In this document: piece by piece, positions 1 to 8,040 of the stretch
Numbering within the stretch: position 1 is the first letter of the stretch
Layout: each line of letters opens with the position of its first letter
DNA from: Rathayibacter sp. VKM Ac-2879
GTDB taxonomy: Bacteria > Actinomycetota > Actinomycetes > Actinomycetales > Microbacteriaceae
Direction: 5' to 3'
DNA: 64,000 nt
Assembly: GCF_015351245.1 (NCBI RefSeq)
Contig: NZ_JADKSO010000003.1
Coordinates: 310,001 to 374,000 of the forward strand
Translations under genes and position numbers: made by a program
Notes under the pieces: model-generated
The model's database searches: none
The model's input: the letters and a program-made list of their open reading frames with translations, nothing else
What the model was told of the DNA's origin: nothing

Positions 1-545
1 GCCTCCGTGCGGCCCTCTCGTGTGCGCACGCGCACCGCCTCCTCGAGGGAGGCGCCGCGGCCGTCGGCCTTGGCGACCGCCTGCGTGCGCAGCTCGGTCA
101 GCACCTCCTCCGCCGTCGCGGCCCCGGAGGCGACCCGCTCGCGGACGGACCGGGTGCGCGCCGCGTCGATGCCGACGTCGCGTCCAGTCGCCAGCACGGC
201 CACCACAGCGCCCTCGCAGTGCGCGATGCTGACGCGCATCCGCTCCAGCGCCGAGTGCTCGCCCGCGAGCCGCGGCCGACCGTGGGGGCCGCCGCAACGC
301 TCGCACCGCGCCTCGACGACGACCTCGAGCGGGTCGATGTCGAGGGCCTCGGCGGCGAGCTCACGCACCAGCACGCGGCCCAGCAGAAAACTGTCGCGGG
401 CCTCGCGACGGCTCGTCGCCTCGTAGCGCAGCCGCTCCGCGAGGGTGAGGAGACGGAGCATGCGGTGGCGAGCCGAGTCGAGGACCTCGGGTCGCGCCCA
501 GCGCAGCTGCACGTCGTCGGTAGCGAGGAGGGGGAGTCCGGTCAT
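1..545 (-). CDS. 4'-phosphopantetheinyl transferase superfamily protein (partial, C-terminus off the window)
   Basis: Reading the minus strand from an ATG at 545 gives at least 181 residues with no stop before the window edge. The family transfers phosphopantetheine from CoA to a serine of carrier proteins. Visible marks are a cysteine pair before HGRPRL (the substrate-side motif), DVGIDAAR matching the GxD metal motif, and AVAKADGRG matching the WxxxEAxxKA-GxG motif. Two acidic positions usual in Sfp-type enzymes look changed: the second acid after GID is Ala, and the Glu before AxxK is Gln. It may be a divergent subfamily with altered metal binding. The family call is fairly firm; the carrier-protein target is unknown. 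Confidence 0.78.
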   Translation of the reverse strand, partial: MTGLPLLATDDVQLRWARPEVLDSARHRMLRLLTLAERLRYEATSRREARDSFLLGRVLVRELAAEALDIDPLEVVVEARCERCGGPHGRPRLAGEHSALERMRVSIAHCEGAVVAVLATGRDVGIDAARTRSVRERVASGAATAEEVLTELRTQAVAKADGRGASLEEAVRVRTREGRTE

Positions 546-642
546 GCGCCGCACGCTACGCCGCACAGGCGACATCGACGTGACGAACGAGTGGCCTGCG
601 GGAGACGGGTCGGACCTCAGGCGGCACGCAGGCCCTACCCGC

Positions 643-1104
643 TCAGGCGCGGAAGAACGGGATCGCGATGCGCGGGCGGAACACCACCCGCTGGTTGGTG
701 CGGACGAGCCCGACGATGATCAGCACGAGGTGGACCACCCACAGCACCGCGAAGATCGTCATCGGGATACCCACGGGGGAGAAGCCCCTCGCGAGCGGAG
801 TGCCCGACGCGAGGAGCAACAGCACCACATGCGCGGCGACAAGCACGACTCCGACGGACGCGACCGTGAGACCCCAGTTCGCGGCGTAGCGGGCGTTCTC
901 GGCGGCGAGCCCACCCTTCCTCCTCGCCGAGGGGTAGACCGCCGCCATCACGATTCCGGCGATGATCAGGCCAAAGAAGGGGATGGCGAACGTGAGGAAT
1001 CCGAGCGCATAGGAGAGCGCACCGGTCGGCCCGGCGGGCGCCGCGGGAGGCGCCTCCTGCTCGCTCGCGTCGACCGGACGAGGATCGACGGCGGGCGTGT
1101 CCAT
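643..1104 (-). CDS. DUF4870-type small integral membrane protein
   Basis: A 153-residue protein with a Pro/Ala-rich cytosolic N-terminus (about 1-28), then three hydrophobic segments at roughly 30-58, 78-101 and 113-136 and a basic C-terminal tail. The pattern, with a GxxSYxLGFLTFxIPFFG-like first helix and a conserved basic loop, fits the DUF4870 family found beside many Actinobacterial genes. Its function is unknown. It is transcribed on its own, divergently from the penicillin-binding protein gene; no operon partner is evident. Confidence 0.8.
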   Translation of the reverse strand: MDTPAVDPRPVDASEQEAPPAAPAGPTGALSYALGFLTFAIPFFGLIIAGIVMAAVYPSARRKGGLAAENARYAANWGLTVASVGVVLVAAHVVLLLLASGTPLARGFSPVGIPMTIFAVLWVVHLVLIIVGLVRTNQRVVFRPRIAIPFFRA

Positions 1105-1287
1105 GGCGTCGGCCTAGGAGAACAGTCGCGCTCGGGTCGCGTTCAGCGGCGGTTCAGGGCTCTGGCCTGGCCTTCGTCTTCGGGAGGTGTCAGGCTAGTC
1201 TGTCGGGATTGACCTGGGTGCGGTACGCGTGCAGGGCGTCGGCCACGGCCGTCGCGAGTTTCGGGGGGATTCAGCGAAGGAGAAGGT

Positions 1288-3876
1288 TTGGCGTCCGAGA
1301 GTAGGACCATCGGTGGCGTGGTCAAGGCGACCGTCGGCTTCCTGGGCATGAGCGTCGTGGCCGGAGTCCTGGTCACGGCGACCGTGACTCCCGCCGTCGC
1401 CCTCGCAGGCGTCGCCGCCAACCAGTCGATCGGCGTCTTCGATGGACTGCCCGAGTACCTCGAGGTCGACAAGCTCTCCGAGAAGTCCAACATCTACGCG
1501 ACGCGCGCCGACGGCTCGCCGCAGCTGCTCGCCTCCTTCTACGTCGAGAATCGCGCCGAGGTGCCGCTCGACAAGATGTCGCAGTTCGCGAAGGACGCGA
1601 CCGTCGCCGGCGAAGACCCCCGCTTCTACGACCACGGCGGCATCGATCTGCCCGGCACCCTCCGCGCGGTCGCGCAGACCTATGTGCTCGGCAACGACAC
1701 ACAGGGCGGCTCCTCGATCACCCAGCAGTACGTGAAGAACGTCCTCGTCGAGAAGGCCGTCCGCAACATCACCGACGAGGCCGAGCGCGCCGCGGCGATC
1801 GACGCGGCGACGCGCACCTCCCCGGAACGCAAGCTGCGCGAGATGAAGCTCGCGATCGGCATCGAGAAGCAGTACACGAAAGACCAGATCCTCCAGGGCT
1901 ACCTCAACATCGCCTTCTTCGGAGGCACCACCTACGGTCTCGAGACCGCCGCGAACTACTACTTCAACACCTCCGCCGCGAACCTCTCGATCGCTCAGGC
2001 CGCGAGCCTCATCGCCATCGTCAATAATCCCGCGGCCCTCCGGCTCGATCAGCCCGACAACCCCGACAACGGCGCGGCGAACGGCTACGCCCGCAACAAG
2101 GACCGCCGCGACTACATCATCGGCAAGATGCTCGAGGAGGGGAAGATCTCGCAGGAGGACCACGATGCGGCCCTCGCGACTCCCGTCGAACCGGCGATCA
2201 CGCAGCCCAGCACGGGGTGCTCGACCGCGGGCAACGCCGGCTTCTTCTGCGACTACGTCACCAACATCCTCAAGAACAACGAGATCTTCGGCGCCGACGA
2301 GGACACCCGCTGGTCGAACTTCCGCCGCGGCGGACAGGACGTCTACACGACGCTCGACGTCGATCTGCAGAACGCAGCAGTCGACGCCGTCAACGCCCAG
2401 GTGCCGCAGACATGGAACTTCGACGTGGGCGCCGTCTCGGTCAGCGTCGAGGTCGGTACGGGTCGCGTCCTTGCGATGACGCAGAACAAGAACTACTCGC
2501 AGGATCCGGACGTCCTCACCTCCGACCCTTCCTACAGCGCCATCAACCTCAACACCGACAAAGCGTACGGAGGCTCGTCCGGCATCCAGCCAGGATCGAC
2601 CTACAAGCTCTTCACCCTGGTCGAGTGGCTCAAGGAGGGACACAGCATCAACGAGTCCGTCGACGGAACCCGAAAGGCGATCTGGGGCACATTCAGGGAC
2701 TCCTGCGTGGACGGTGGAACCGTCTACGAGGGCAGCACCAGTGCGAAGAACGATGAGGGTGGGAGCGGGCAGATCGGCACCGCGGTCGACTTCACGCGGA
2801 CGTCTCTCAACACCGGATTCGTGGGGATGGCTCGCGAACTGGACCTCTGCGCCATCCGCGACACCGCGGTCACGATGGGCGTCCAGCAGGGCAGTGGTCT
2901 CGAACTCGAGCACAATCCGTCCTCTGTACTCGGCACCAACTCGGTCTCGCCGCTCTCTATGGCCGGTGCATTCGCGACCATTGCATCAGGCGGTACGACC
3001 TGCGACCCCGTTGCCATCGATCGCATCACCGACGCGACGGGCGCCGAGCAGCCGATCCCCTCGGCGAATTGCCGGCAGTCGATCGACCGCAATGTCGCTG
3101 CAACCGCCGCTATCGCGCTCCAGTCGACCTTCTCAGGGAGCGGCACGGCCTACGAGTCGCGGACCGGTGACGGGATCCCCCTGATCGGCAAGACGGGCAC
3201 GACGGACGACGCGAAGGCAACTTGGATGACCGGAGCGAGCACAAAGGTGGCGACCGCAGTCGGCGTCTTCAACATCCAGGGTGACGCCAACCTCCGCCTC
3301 GGCCGCTATTCCTTCGATTCGGGCTCCGCCGCCACTGCCCGCCACAGGATCTGGCCCGTCGTGATGCGTGCGGCGGACTCTCGCTACGGCGGAGACGCGT
3401 TCCCCGAAGCCAACGGCTCGCTCCAGGTCGTGCCCAAGGTCGACATCCCCAACGTGACCGGACTCGCCCTCGCTGACGCGAAGGCCAAGCTCGAGGCCGC
3501 CGGGTTCACCTTCGCGCAGGGCGCCAGCGAGGCCAGCGACACTCCGGCCGGCACGGTGACGCGATCCGATCCGTCCGGTTCGGCCGTCTCCGGTTCGATC
3601 GTCACGGTGTTCGCCAGCTCCGGGCCACAGCCGAAGGCGACCGAACAGCCGAATCCGGCCGGTCAGACGAAGGTGCCCGATGTCACGGGTCAAAACCTGG
3701 AGGCGGCGAAGGCTGCGTTCTCGGCGGCGGGTTTCACCGCCATCACGCTGCAGTGCACCGCCGATGACAAGGCACCGGCCGACGGGCGGGTGACTGGGCA
3801 GGATCCGGCGGGCGGCGCCTCCGTCGCCCCCACCGCGACGCTGAAGGTCGCGATCGCCGCCAAGAAGTGCCCGTGA
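1288..3876 (+). CDS. Class A penicillin-binding protein (transglycosylase/transpeptidase) with two PASTA domains
   Basis: An 862-residue bifunctional peptidoglycan synthase. Residues about 10-43 form the single membrane anchor. The glycosyltransferase (GT51) domain follows with catalytic Glu109 in EDPRFYDHGG and the GGSSITQQ motif near 140. The transpeptidase domain has the nucleophile Ser437 in STYK, the SLN triad at 506-508 and KTG at 635-637. Two C-terminal PASTA repeats begin near residues 718 and 790 (IPNVTG and VPDVTG). The start is TTG at 1288, placed behind the strong ribosome site AAGGAGAAGG at 1277-1286. Length and domain order match PonA-type proteins of Actinobacteria. PASTA domains usually bind muropeptides or beta-lactams. 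Confidence 0.95.
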   Translation: MASESRTIGGVVKATVGFLGMSVVAGVLVTATVTPAVALAGVAANQSIGVFDGLPEYLEVDKLSEKSNIYATRADGSPQLLASFYVENRAEVPLDKMSQFAKDATVAGEDPRFYDHGGIDLPGTLRAVAQTYVLGNDTQGGSSITQQYVKNVLVEKAVRNITDEAERAAAIDAATRTSPERKLREMKLAIGIEKQYTKDQILQGYLNIAFFGGTTYGLETAANYYFNTSAANLSIAQAASLIAIVNNPAALRLDQPDNPDNGAANGYARNKDRRDYIIGKMLEEGKISQEDHDAALATPVEPAITQPSTGCSTAGNAGFFCDYVTNILKNNEIFGADEDTRWSNFRRGGQDVYTTLDVDLQNAAVDAVNAQVPQTWNFDVGAVSVSVEVGTGRVLAMTQNKNYSQDPDVLTSDPSYSAINLNTDKAYGGSSGIQPGSTYKLFTLVEWLKEGHSINESVDGTRKAIWGTFRDSCVDGGTVYEGSTSAKNDEGGSGQIGTAVDFTRTSLNTGFVGMARELDLCAIRDTAVTMGVQQGSGLELEHNPSSVLGTNSVSPLSMAGAFATIASGGTTCDPVAIDRITDATGAEQPIPSANCRQSIDRNVAATAAIALQSTFSGSGTAYESRTGDGIPLIGKTGTTDDAKATWMTGASTKVATAVGVFNIQGDANLRLGRYSFDSGSAATARHRIWPVVMRAADSRYGGDAFPEANGSLQVVPKVDIPNVTGLALADAKAKLEAAGFTFAQGASEASDTPAGTVTRSDPSGSAVSGSIVTVFASSGPQPKATEQPNPAGQTKVPDVTGQNLEAAKAAFSAAGFTAITLQCTADDKAPADGRVTGQDPAGGASVAPTATLKVAIAAKKCP

Positions 3877-3911
3877 CGCGCCGGGTCTGCTGACCCGCCG
3901 CCTTCGTCACA

Positions 3912-3952
3912 CGTTCGGCCCGCGGAATCCACGGATTCCTGCGGGCCGAACG
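3912..3952. repeat. Palindrome family 2, copy 1 (terminator-like)
   Basis: Arms CGTTCGGCCCGC and GCGGGCCGAACG flank a second short inverted pair (GGAATCC/GGATTCC). It lies between the convergent ends of the penicillin-binding protein gene and the small membrane protein gene, so it can act as a bidirectional terminator. A near-identical element is found at 51777-51816, so it is also a dispersed repeat. Confidence 0.8.
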
Positions 3953-3963
3953 CGTCGTGCCGC

Positions 3964-4215
3964 CTACTGGCCGCGGCCGCGGATGGCACCGACGACCGCG
4001 ACCGTCGCGAAATAGGCGATGAGCGCGAGGATCCCGAAGGAGGCCAGCGTTCCGCTCGCATCGGCGTAGGGCCGGCGTGCGTCGCTCATCGTGCCGGGGG
4101 TGACGATGTCGAGAGCGAAGAGGCCGACGGCCAGCCCGAAGCAGACGAGGCTGAGCACGAGCAGTGCCCGCACAGCCTTGCCTACCGGATCGTAGTAACG
4201 CGGGTTCGACATCAT
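3964..4215 (-). CDS. Small two-helix membrane protein, unknown function
   Basis: An 83-residue protein with two hydrophobic helices at about 15-37 and 58-78, separated by a polar stretch (TPGTMSDARRPYAD). The first residues MMSNPRYYDPVGKAVR are basic and cytosolic. Such short proteins are common in Microbacteriaceae but I cannot name a family. Its stop lies 12 bp from the palindrome at 3912-3952, and upstream sits the larger palindrome at 4278-4342. The start could also be the second ATG. Confidence 0.7.
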   Translation of the reverse strand: MMSNPRYYDPVGKAVRALLVLSLVCFGLAVGLFALDIVTPGTMSDARRPYADASGTLASFGILALIAYFATVAVVGAIRGRGQ

Positions 4216-4277
4216 GCCTCCGGTTCTCGTCCCCCCGGTCTATCCCCCCGCCCGCTCCCCGGCAAGCACTTCCCCCT

Positions 4278-4342
4278 CCCGCGAGATGCCACTTATGCGC
4301 ACCCGACACGGCGTGTCGTGCGCATAAGTGGCATCTCGCGGG
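4278..4342. repeat. Palindrome family 1, copy A (REP/MITE-like)
   Basis: Perfect 25-bp arms at 4278-4302 and 4318-4342 share the core GAGATGCCACTTATGCGC, around a 15-bp centre that itself holds GACAC/GTGTC. Two more copies occur at 53692-53756 and 56806-56874, in the same orientation judged by the shared GGCGTGTCG to the right of the centre. It lies between two minus-strand genes. Confidence 0.9.
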
Positions 4343-4367
4343 GCGGAGGGGGAGGGCGGGAGGCGCG

Positions 4368-6893
4368 CTAGGCGGCTAGGGGGAGGGTGGAGGTGACGAC
4401 CAGCTCGCCGGCGAGCGCGTCGACGCGCACCGCGCCTCCGTCGGACACCTCGCCTGCGACGAACAGGTCGGCGATGCGGTCGTCGACCGAGCGCTGCACG
4501 AGCCGGCGCAGCGGGCGCGCCCCGTACTGCGGCTCGTAGCCGTGCTCGGCCAGCCAGTCGATCGCCGACTCCGTCACCTCGAGCGAGACCTCGCGCGGGG
4601 CGAGGCGGGCCCGGGTCGCGTCGAGCACGATCGAGACGATCTCGCGGAGCTGCTCACGACCGAGGCGGCGGAACAGCACGATCTCGTCGATGCGGTTCAG
4701 GAACTCGGGCCGCATCGCCTCGCGGAGGCGACCCATGACGCGATCGCGCAGGTCCTTCTCCGAGGCGAAGCCCTCGGCACGGTCGTCGCTGTGCGCGACG
4801 AAGCCGAGCGCTCCCGACCTCGACGCGAGGAACTCCGACCCGAGGTTCGAGGTCATGATGATCACCGTGTTGCGGAAGTCGACCGTCCGGCCCTGACCGT
4901 CGGTGAGACGCCCGTCGTCGAGCACCTGCAGCAGCAGGGTGAAGACGTCGGGATGCGCCTTCTCGATCTCATCGAAGAGGATCACGGAGTACGGGTTCCG
5001 CCGCACCCGCTCGGTGAGCTGGCCCGCCTCGTCGTAGCCGACGTACCCGGGAGGGGCACCGACCAGGCGGGAGACCGTGTGGCGCTCACCGAACTCGCTC
5101 ATGTCGAAGCGGATCACCGACTGCTCGTCGGCGAAGAGCGAGCCCGCGAGAGTCTTCGCCAACTCGGTCTTGCCCACTCCGGTCGGGCCGAGGAACAGGA
5201 ACGACCCGACCGGGCGCGACGCGTCGCCGAGCCCGGTGCGGCTGCGGCGCACGGCGCGGGCGACCGCGGTGACCGCGTCGTCCTGGCCGATCACGCGCTG
5301 GTGCAGCTCGGTCTCGAGCTGCGCGAGGCGGTCGCGCTCCCCCTCGGTCAGCCGCGACACCGGGATGCCGGTGGCACGGGCGATGACCGCAGCGATCTCG
5401 GTCTCGCCGACGACCGCCTCCGGAGTCGTGTGCCCGGTCGCGGCGTCGAGCTCGGACTGCACGGCGAGGATCTCGTCGCGCAGTCGCGACGCCTCCTCGT
5501 AGTGCTCGCCCGAGACGGCGGCGTTCTTGTCGGCCTCCAGCGTCGCCAGCTTCGCGAGAAGAGCGGCGGTGTCGGCCGCGGTGCCGAGTGTCAGGCGGAG
5601 GCGTGCCCCTGCCTGGTCGATCAGGTCGATCGCCTTGTCGGGCAGCACCCGGTCGGTGAGGTAGCGGGCCGAGAGCTCGACGGAGGCGCGGAGGGCTTCA
5701 TCGGTGTACCGCACGCGGTGGTGCTCCTCGTACGCCGGGCGCAGGCCGTGGAGGATCGCCACGGCATCCTCGACGCTCGGCTCGCCGACGCGGACGGGCT
5801 GGAAGCGGCGCTCGAGGGCCGGGTCCTTCTCGATCGTGCGGTACTCCTTGAGCGTCGTCGCACCGACGAGGTGCAGCTCGCCGCGAGCGAGGCGGGGCTT
5901 GAGGATGTTCCCCGCGTCCATGCCGCCCTCCCCGCCTCCGCCCGCGCCGACGACGGTGTGAACCTCGTCGACGAAGACGATCAGCTCGCCCGCGTGCGCG
6001 GCGATCTCGTCCATGGTTCCGGTGAGACGCTCCTCGAAGTCGCCGCGGTAGCGGGTGCCCGCCAGCATGGCCGGGAGGTCGAGCGAGACGACGCGCTTGC
6101 CGCGCAGTTGCTCGGGGACCTCCTCCGCCACGATCGCGCGGGCCAGGCCCTCGACGATCGCGGTCTTGCCGACGCCGGCCTCACCGACCAGCACCGGGTT
6201 GTTCTTGGTGCGGCGGCTGAGGATCTCGATGGTCTGCTCGATCTCGTCGGCGCGCCCGATCACGGGATCGAGTCGGCCCTCGCGGGCGAGGGCCGTGAGG
6301 TCGGTGCCGAACTTGTCGAGCAACGGGGTCTCGGAGGCGCGCTGCGCCGGCTCCTGCTGCGGCGGCGCCTCGGCCTCACGCATGCCCTGGGTGAGAGCCT
6401 CGGCGGTGACACCGGCGCGCGCGAGGACCTGCCCCGCGGGGGCGTCCTGACCGAGCACGAGCGCGAAGAAGAGGTGCTCGGGATCGATGTAGGTCGAGCC
6501 GCTGGAGCGAGCGACCTGATAGGCGTGGAACAGCGCACGCTGGGCGCTGTTCGTGATAGTCGCGGCGTTCTGCGAGGCACCGGACTCGGTGGCCTGAGGG
6601 AGGCGCGCCTCCGTCGCCGTCACGATGGCGCCCGGGTCGATGCCGACGCGGCGAATGGCCTGCGAGACGGCCTCGTCATCGACGAGGACCCGCAGCACGT
6701 GCAGGGCGTCGAGCTCGGTCTGGCCGCGCTCGAGGGCGAAGCGTCCTGCGGACTGCAGGATGCTCTGAGTGCGAGCGGTGAGGAAGCGGCTGAGGTCGAT
6801 CGATCGCGCTGCGCGGGCTCGCTCGCCCTCGAGGTAGCGAGCGAGGAAGTCGTCGAACGAGCTCGATCCGGCCTCGCTGAAGTTGTCGGGCAC
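4368..6893 (-). CDS. Clp/Hsp100 AAA+ ATPase, ClpC-like, heat-shock type
   Basis: An 841-residue unfoldase. The N-terminal Clp repeat domain (about 30-165) contains the paired alpha-helical repeats. AAA-1 has Walker A GEAGVGKT and AAA-2 has GPTGVGKT with [11 protein letters not shown]. The middle region is short and UVR-like ([11 protein letters not shown]), as in ClpC, rather than the long coiled coil of ClpB. It could feed ClpP or refold aggregates. Start is GTG at 6893 behind AGGAGGA. A HAIR operator at 6909-6929 implies HspR control, which in Actinobacteria is typical of clpB and dnaK. It is therefore either a heat-shock ClpC paralogue or a ClpB substitute. Confidence 0.92.
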   Translation of the reverse strand: MPDNFSEAGSSSFDDFLARYLEGERARAARSIDLSRFLTARTQSILQSAGRFALERGQTELDALHVLRVLVDDEAVSQAIRRVGIDPGAIVTATEARLPQATESGASQNAATITNSAQRALFHAYQVARSSGSTYIDPEHLFFALVLGQDAPAGQVLARAGVTAEALTQGMREAEAPPQQEPAQRASETPLLDKFGTDLTALAREGRLDPVIGRADEIEQTIEILSRRTKNNPVLVGEAGVGKTAIVEGLARAIVAEEVPEQLRGKRVVSLDLPAMLAGTRYRGDFEERLTGTMDEIAAHAGELIVFVDEVHTVVGAGGGGEGGMDAGNILKPRLARGELHLVGATTLKEYRTIEKDPALERRFQPVRVGEPSVEDAVAILHGLRPAYEEHHRVRYTDEALRASVELSARYLTDRVLPDKAIDLIDQAGARLRLTLGTAADTAALLAKLATLEADKNAAVSGEHYEEASRLRDEILAVQSELDAATGHTTPEAVVGETEIAAVIARATGIPVSRLTEGERDRLAQLETELHQRVIGQDDAVTAVARAVRRSRTGLGDASRPVGSFLFLGPTGVGKTELAKTLAGSLFADEQSVIRFDMSEFGERHTVSRLVGAPPGYVGYDEAGQLTERVRRNPYSVILFDEIEKAHPDVFTLLLQVLDDGRLTDGQGRTVDFRNTVIIMTSNLGSEFLASRSGALGFVAHSDDRAEGFASEKDLRDRVMGRLREAMRPEFLNRIDEIVLFRRLGREQLREIVSIVLDATRARLAPREVSLEVTESAIDWLAEHGYEPQYGARPLRRLVQRSVDDRIADLFVAGEVSDGGAVRVDALAGELVVTSTLPLAA

Positions 6894-6908
6894 CTGTCCT
6901 CCTGGAAA

Positions 6909-6929
6909 GTTGAGTCACTTGCACTCAAG
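6909..6929 (-). promoter_or_regulatory. HAIR operator (HspR-associated inverted repeat)
   Basis: Read on the minus strand the site is CTTGAGT, seven bases, ACTCAAC. This matches the HspR consensus CTTGAGT-N7-ACTCAAG at 13 of 14 positions with exact spacing. It is 16 bp upstream of the Clp ATPase start, just before its ribosome site. Binding there would repress transcription until heat shock. Confidence 0.85.
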
Positions 6930-7014
6930 TCCAACGCGGGGCGCGGCGTCCTATTCCCGACGGCCTCCACGCTTCTCGCTGTACACCTCGCCGCGGGGTC
7001 GTTACGGTCGGAGG

Positions 7015-7347
7015 ATGAGCAGTCTGACGGTGAACCATGCACCTCGACGGACTACTGCGCCAACCCTCGACGCGATTCGAGCGCGCCGCGCAGAGCTCCT
7101 CGCCCTCGCGGCACGCTCCGGTATCACCGGAGTCTCGGTCTTCGGCTCCGTAGCCCGCGGTCAGGCGACCGATGCGAGCGACATCGACCTGGTGGTCGAT
7201 GCTGAAGCGAACATCAGCTACTTCTCCCTGGCGGCGTTCGCCCTCGAAGCTGAATCGCTACTCGGCCATCCGGTCGACGTGATTTTCAGGTCCGGGCTGA
7301 GGGACATCCGCGACGACAGCATTCTCGCGGACGAGGTCTCTCTGTGA
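7015..7347 (+). CDS. mntA: MntA-type nucleotidyltransferase antitoxin
   Basis: A 110-residue minimal nucleotidyltransferase. The catalytic signature GSX10DXD is exact: Gly44-Ser45, ten residues, Asp56-Ile-Asp58. In characterised MntA/HepT pairs the antitoxin AMPylates the HEPN toxin and so neutralises it. The gene overlaps the next by four bases (GTGA), as expected for a coupled pair. The ATG at 7015 touches GGAGG with no spacer, so an in-frame GTG at 7030 is a possible start. No promoter was assigned; the gene is divergent from the Clp ATPase. Confidence 0.88.
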   Translation: MSSLTVNHAPRRTTAPTLDAIRARRAELLALAARSGITGVSVFGSVARGQATDASDIDLVVDAEANISYFSLAAFALEAESLLGHPVDVIFRSGLRDIRDDSILADEVSL

Positions 7348-7691
7348 CGGGACGCGCAGAGCGATGGCTGTCACTGCTCGCCGACGATTGCGAGAATGCT
7401 CGACTTCTCGTCTCGAGGGGACGGCATGCGTTCGACTCCGACCCGGCACTGCCACTCGCCTTCGAGGCACTCGCCAACCGGATCGGCGACATCTCTAAGC
7501 GGCTGATGAACGACGACCCGGCTCGCTTCTCCGAGCCGCTCTGGTCGCTCGCGGCGCGGAACCGCGACTTCGTCGTTCACCACTACGACGTCGTCGACCG
7601 GAATCGCCTGTGGCTGACTGTCGTGAACGACTTCCCCTCGGTCGCAGCGCTCGTGGCGGAGAAGCTCGCTCACAAATCACCTGACGACTGA
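7344..7691 (+). CDS. hepT: HepT-type HEPN ribonuclease toxin
   Basis: A 115-residue mostly helical protein. The HEPN signature RX4HXY is present at Arg74-DFVV-His79-His-Tyr81. HepT toxins cleave RNA and are held inactive by tyrosine AMPylation from MntA. Starting with GTG at 7344 it overlaps mntA by 4 bp. The gene ends abruptly next to a fragment of another reading frame, suggesting that the module arrived by insertion. The HEPN call rests on the motif and the partner gene. Confidence 0.88.
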   Translation: MTGRAERWLSLLADDCENARLLVSRGRHAFDSDPALPLAFEALANRIGDISKRLMNDDPARFSEPLWSLAARNRDFVVHHYDVVDRNRLWLTVVNDFPSVAALVAEKLAHKSPDD

Positions 7692-7946
7692 TCGACTTCT
7701 GGCCGTGGAGCTGGAGCACGTGGACGACATCGCTCTGGCCGAAGGACGGCAGCTTCCTCGTGCCGATCAGATCGTGGTGGTCCGCGATGCGCAGACCGCG
7801 CGAGCAGAGGCGGGAGCTCCGAGGGCGAGACGAGCCTCGACGAGCCCTCGGGAGAGACGGAGTCCCCCGGCTACACCGAGCTCCCCATCACACCGCTCGA
7901 GATGCCTCCGGCGCCCCCGATTCCGGACCTTCCGACGCTCGGCTGA
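7691..7946 (+). pseudogene. 3' remnant of an unidentified gene, frameshifted
   Basis: Right after hepT a frame with no start codon reads LIDFWPWSWSTWTTSLW and continues to about 7810. A second frame then carries an acidic, proline-rich tail ending in IPDLPTLG and a TGA at 7944-7946. A terminator hairpin follows 26 bp later. Neither piece has a plausible start, and together they look like the C-terminal part of one protein joined by a one-base shift. The parent family is not recognised. It could also be non-coding sequence that happens to be open. Confidence 0.35.
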
Positions 7947-7971
7947 TGCCGGAGCGACCCGGAGACGGGAA

Positions 7972-8003
7972 GGAGGCACGGGCCCTGTCCGGTCCGTGCC
8001 TCC
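7972..8003. terminator. Bidirectional terminator hairpin
   Basis: Perfect 10-bp stem GGAGGCACGG/CCGTGCCTCC with a 12-base loop. It lies between the remnant ending at 7946 and the aldo/keto reductase stop at 8041 on the other strand. Confidence 0.75.
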
Positions 8004-8040
8004 CTGTGCGCCGACGCGCGTCTTCTCCGGGGTGGGAGCT

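Noticed and set aside
1195-2913. A 572-codon open frame on the minus strand
   Set aside because: Antisense to the penicillin-binding protein gene, which has all catalytic motifs.
4542-7205. An 887-codon open frame on the plus strand
   Set aside because: Antisense shadow of the Clp ATPase; the real gene has clear Walker motifs on the other strand.
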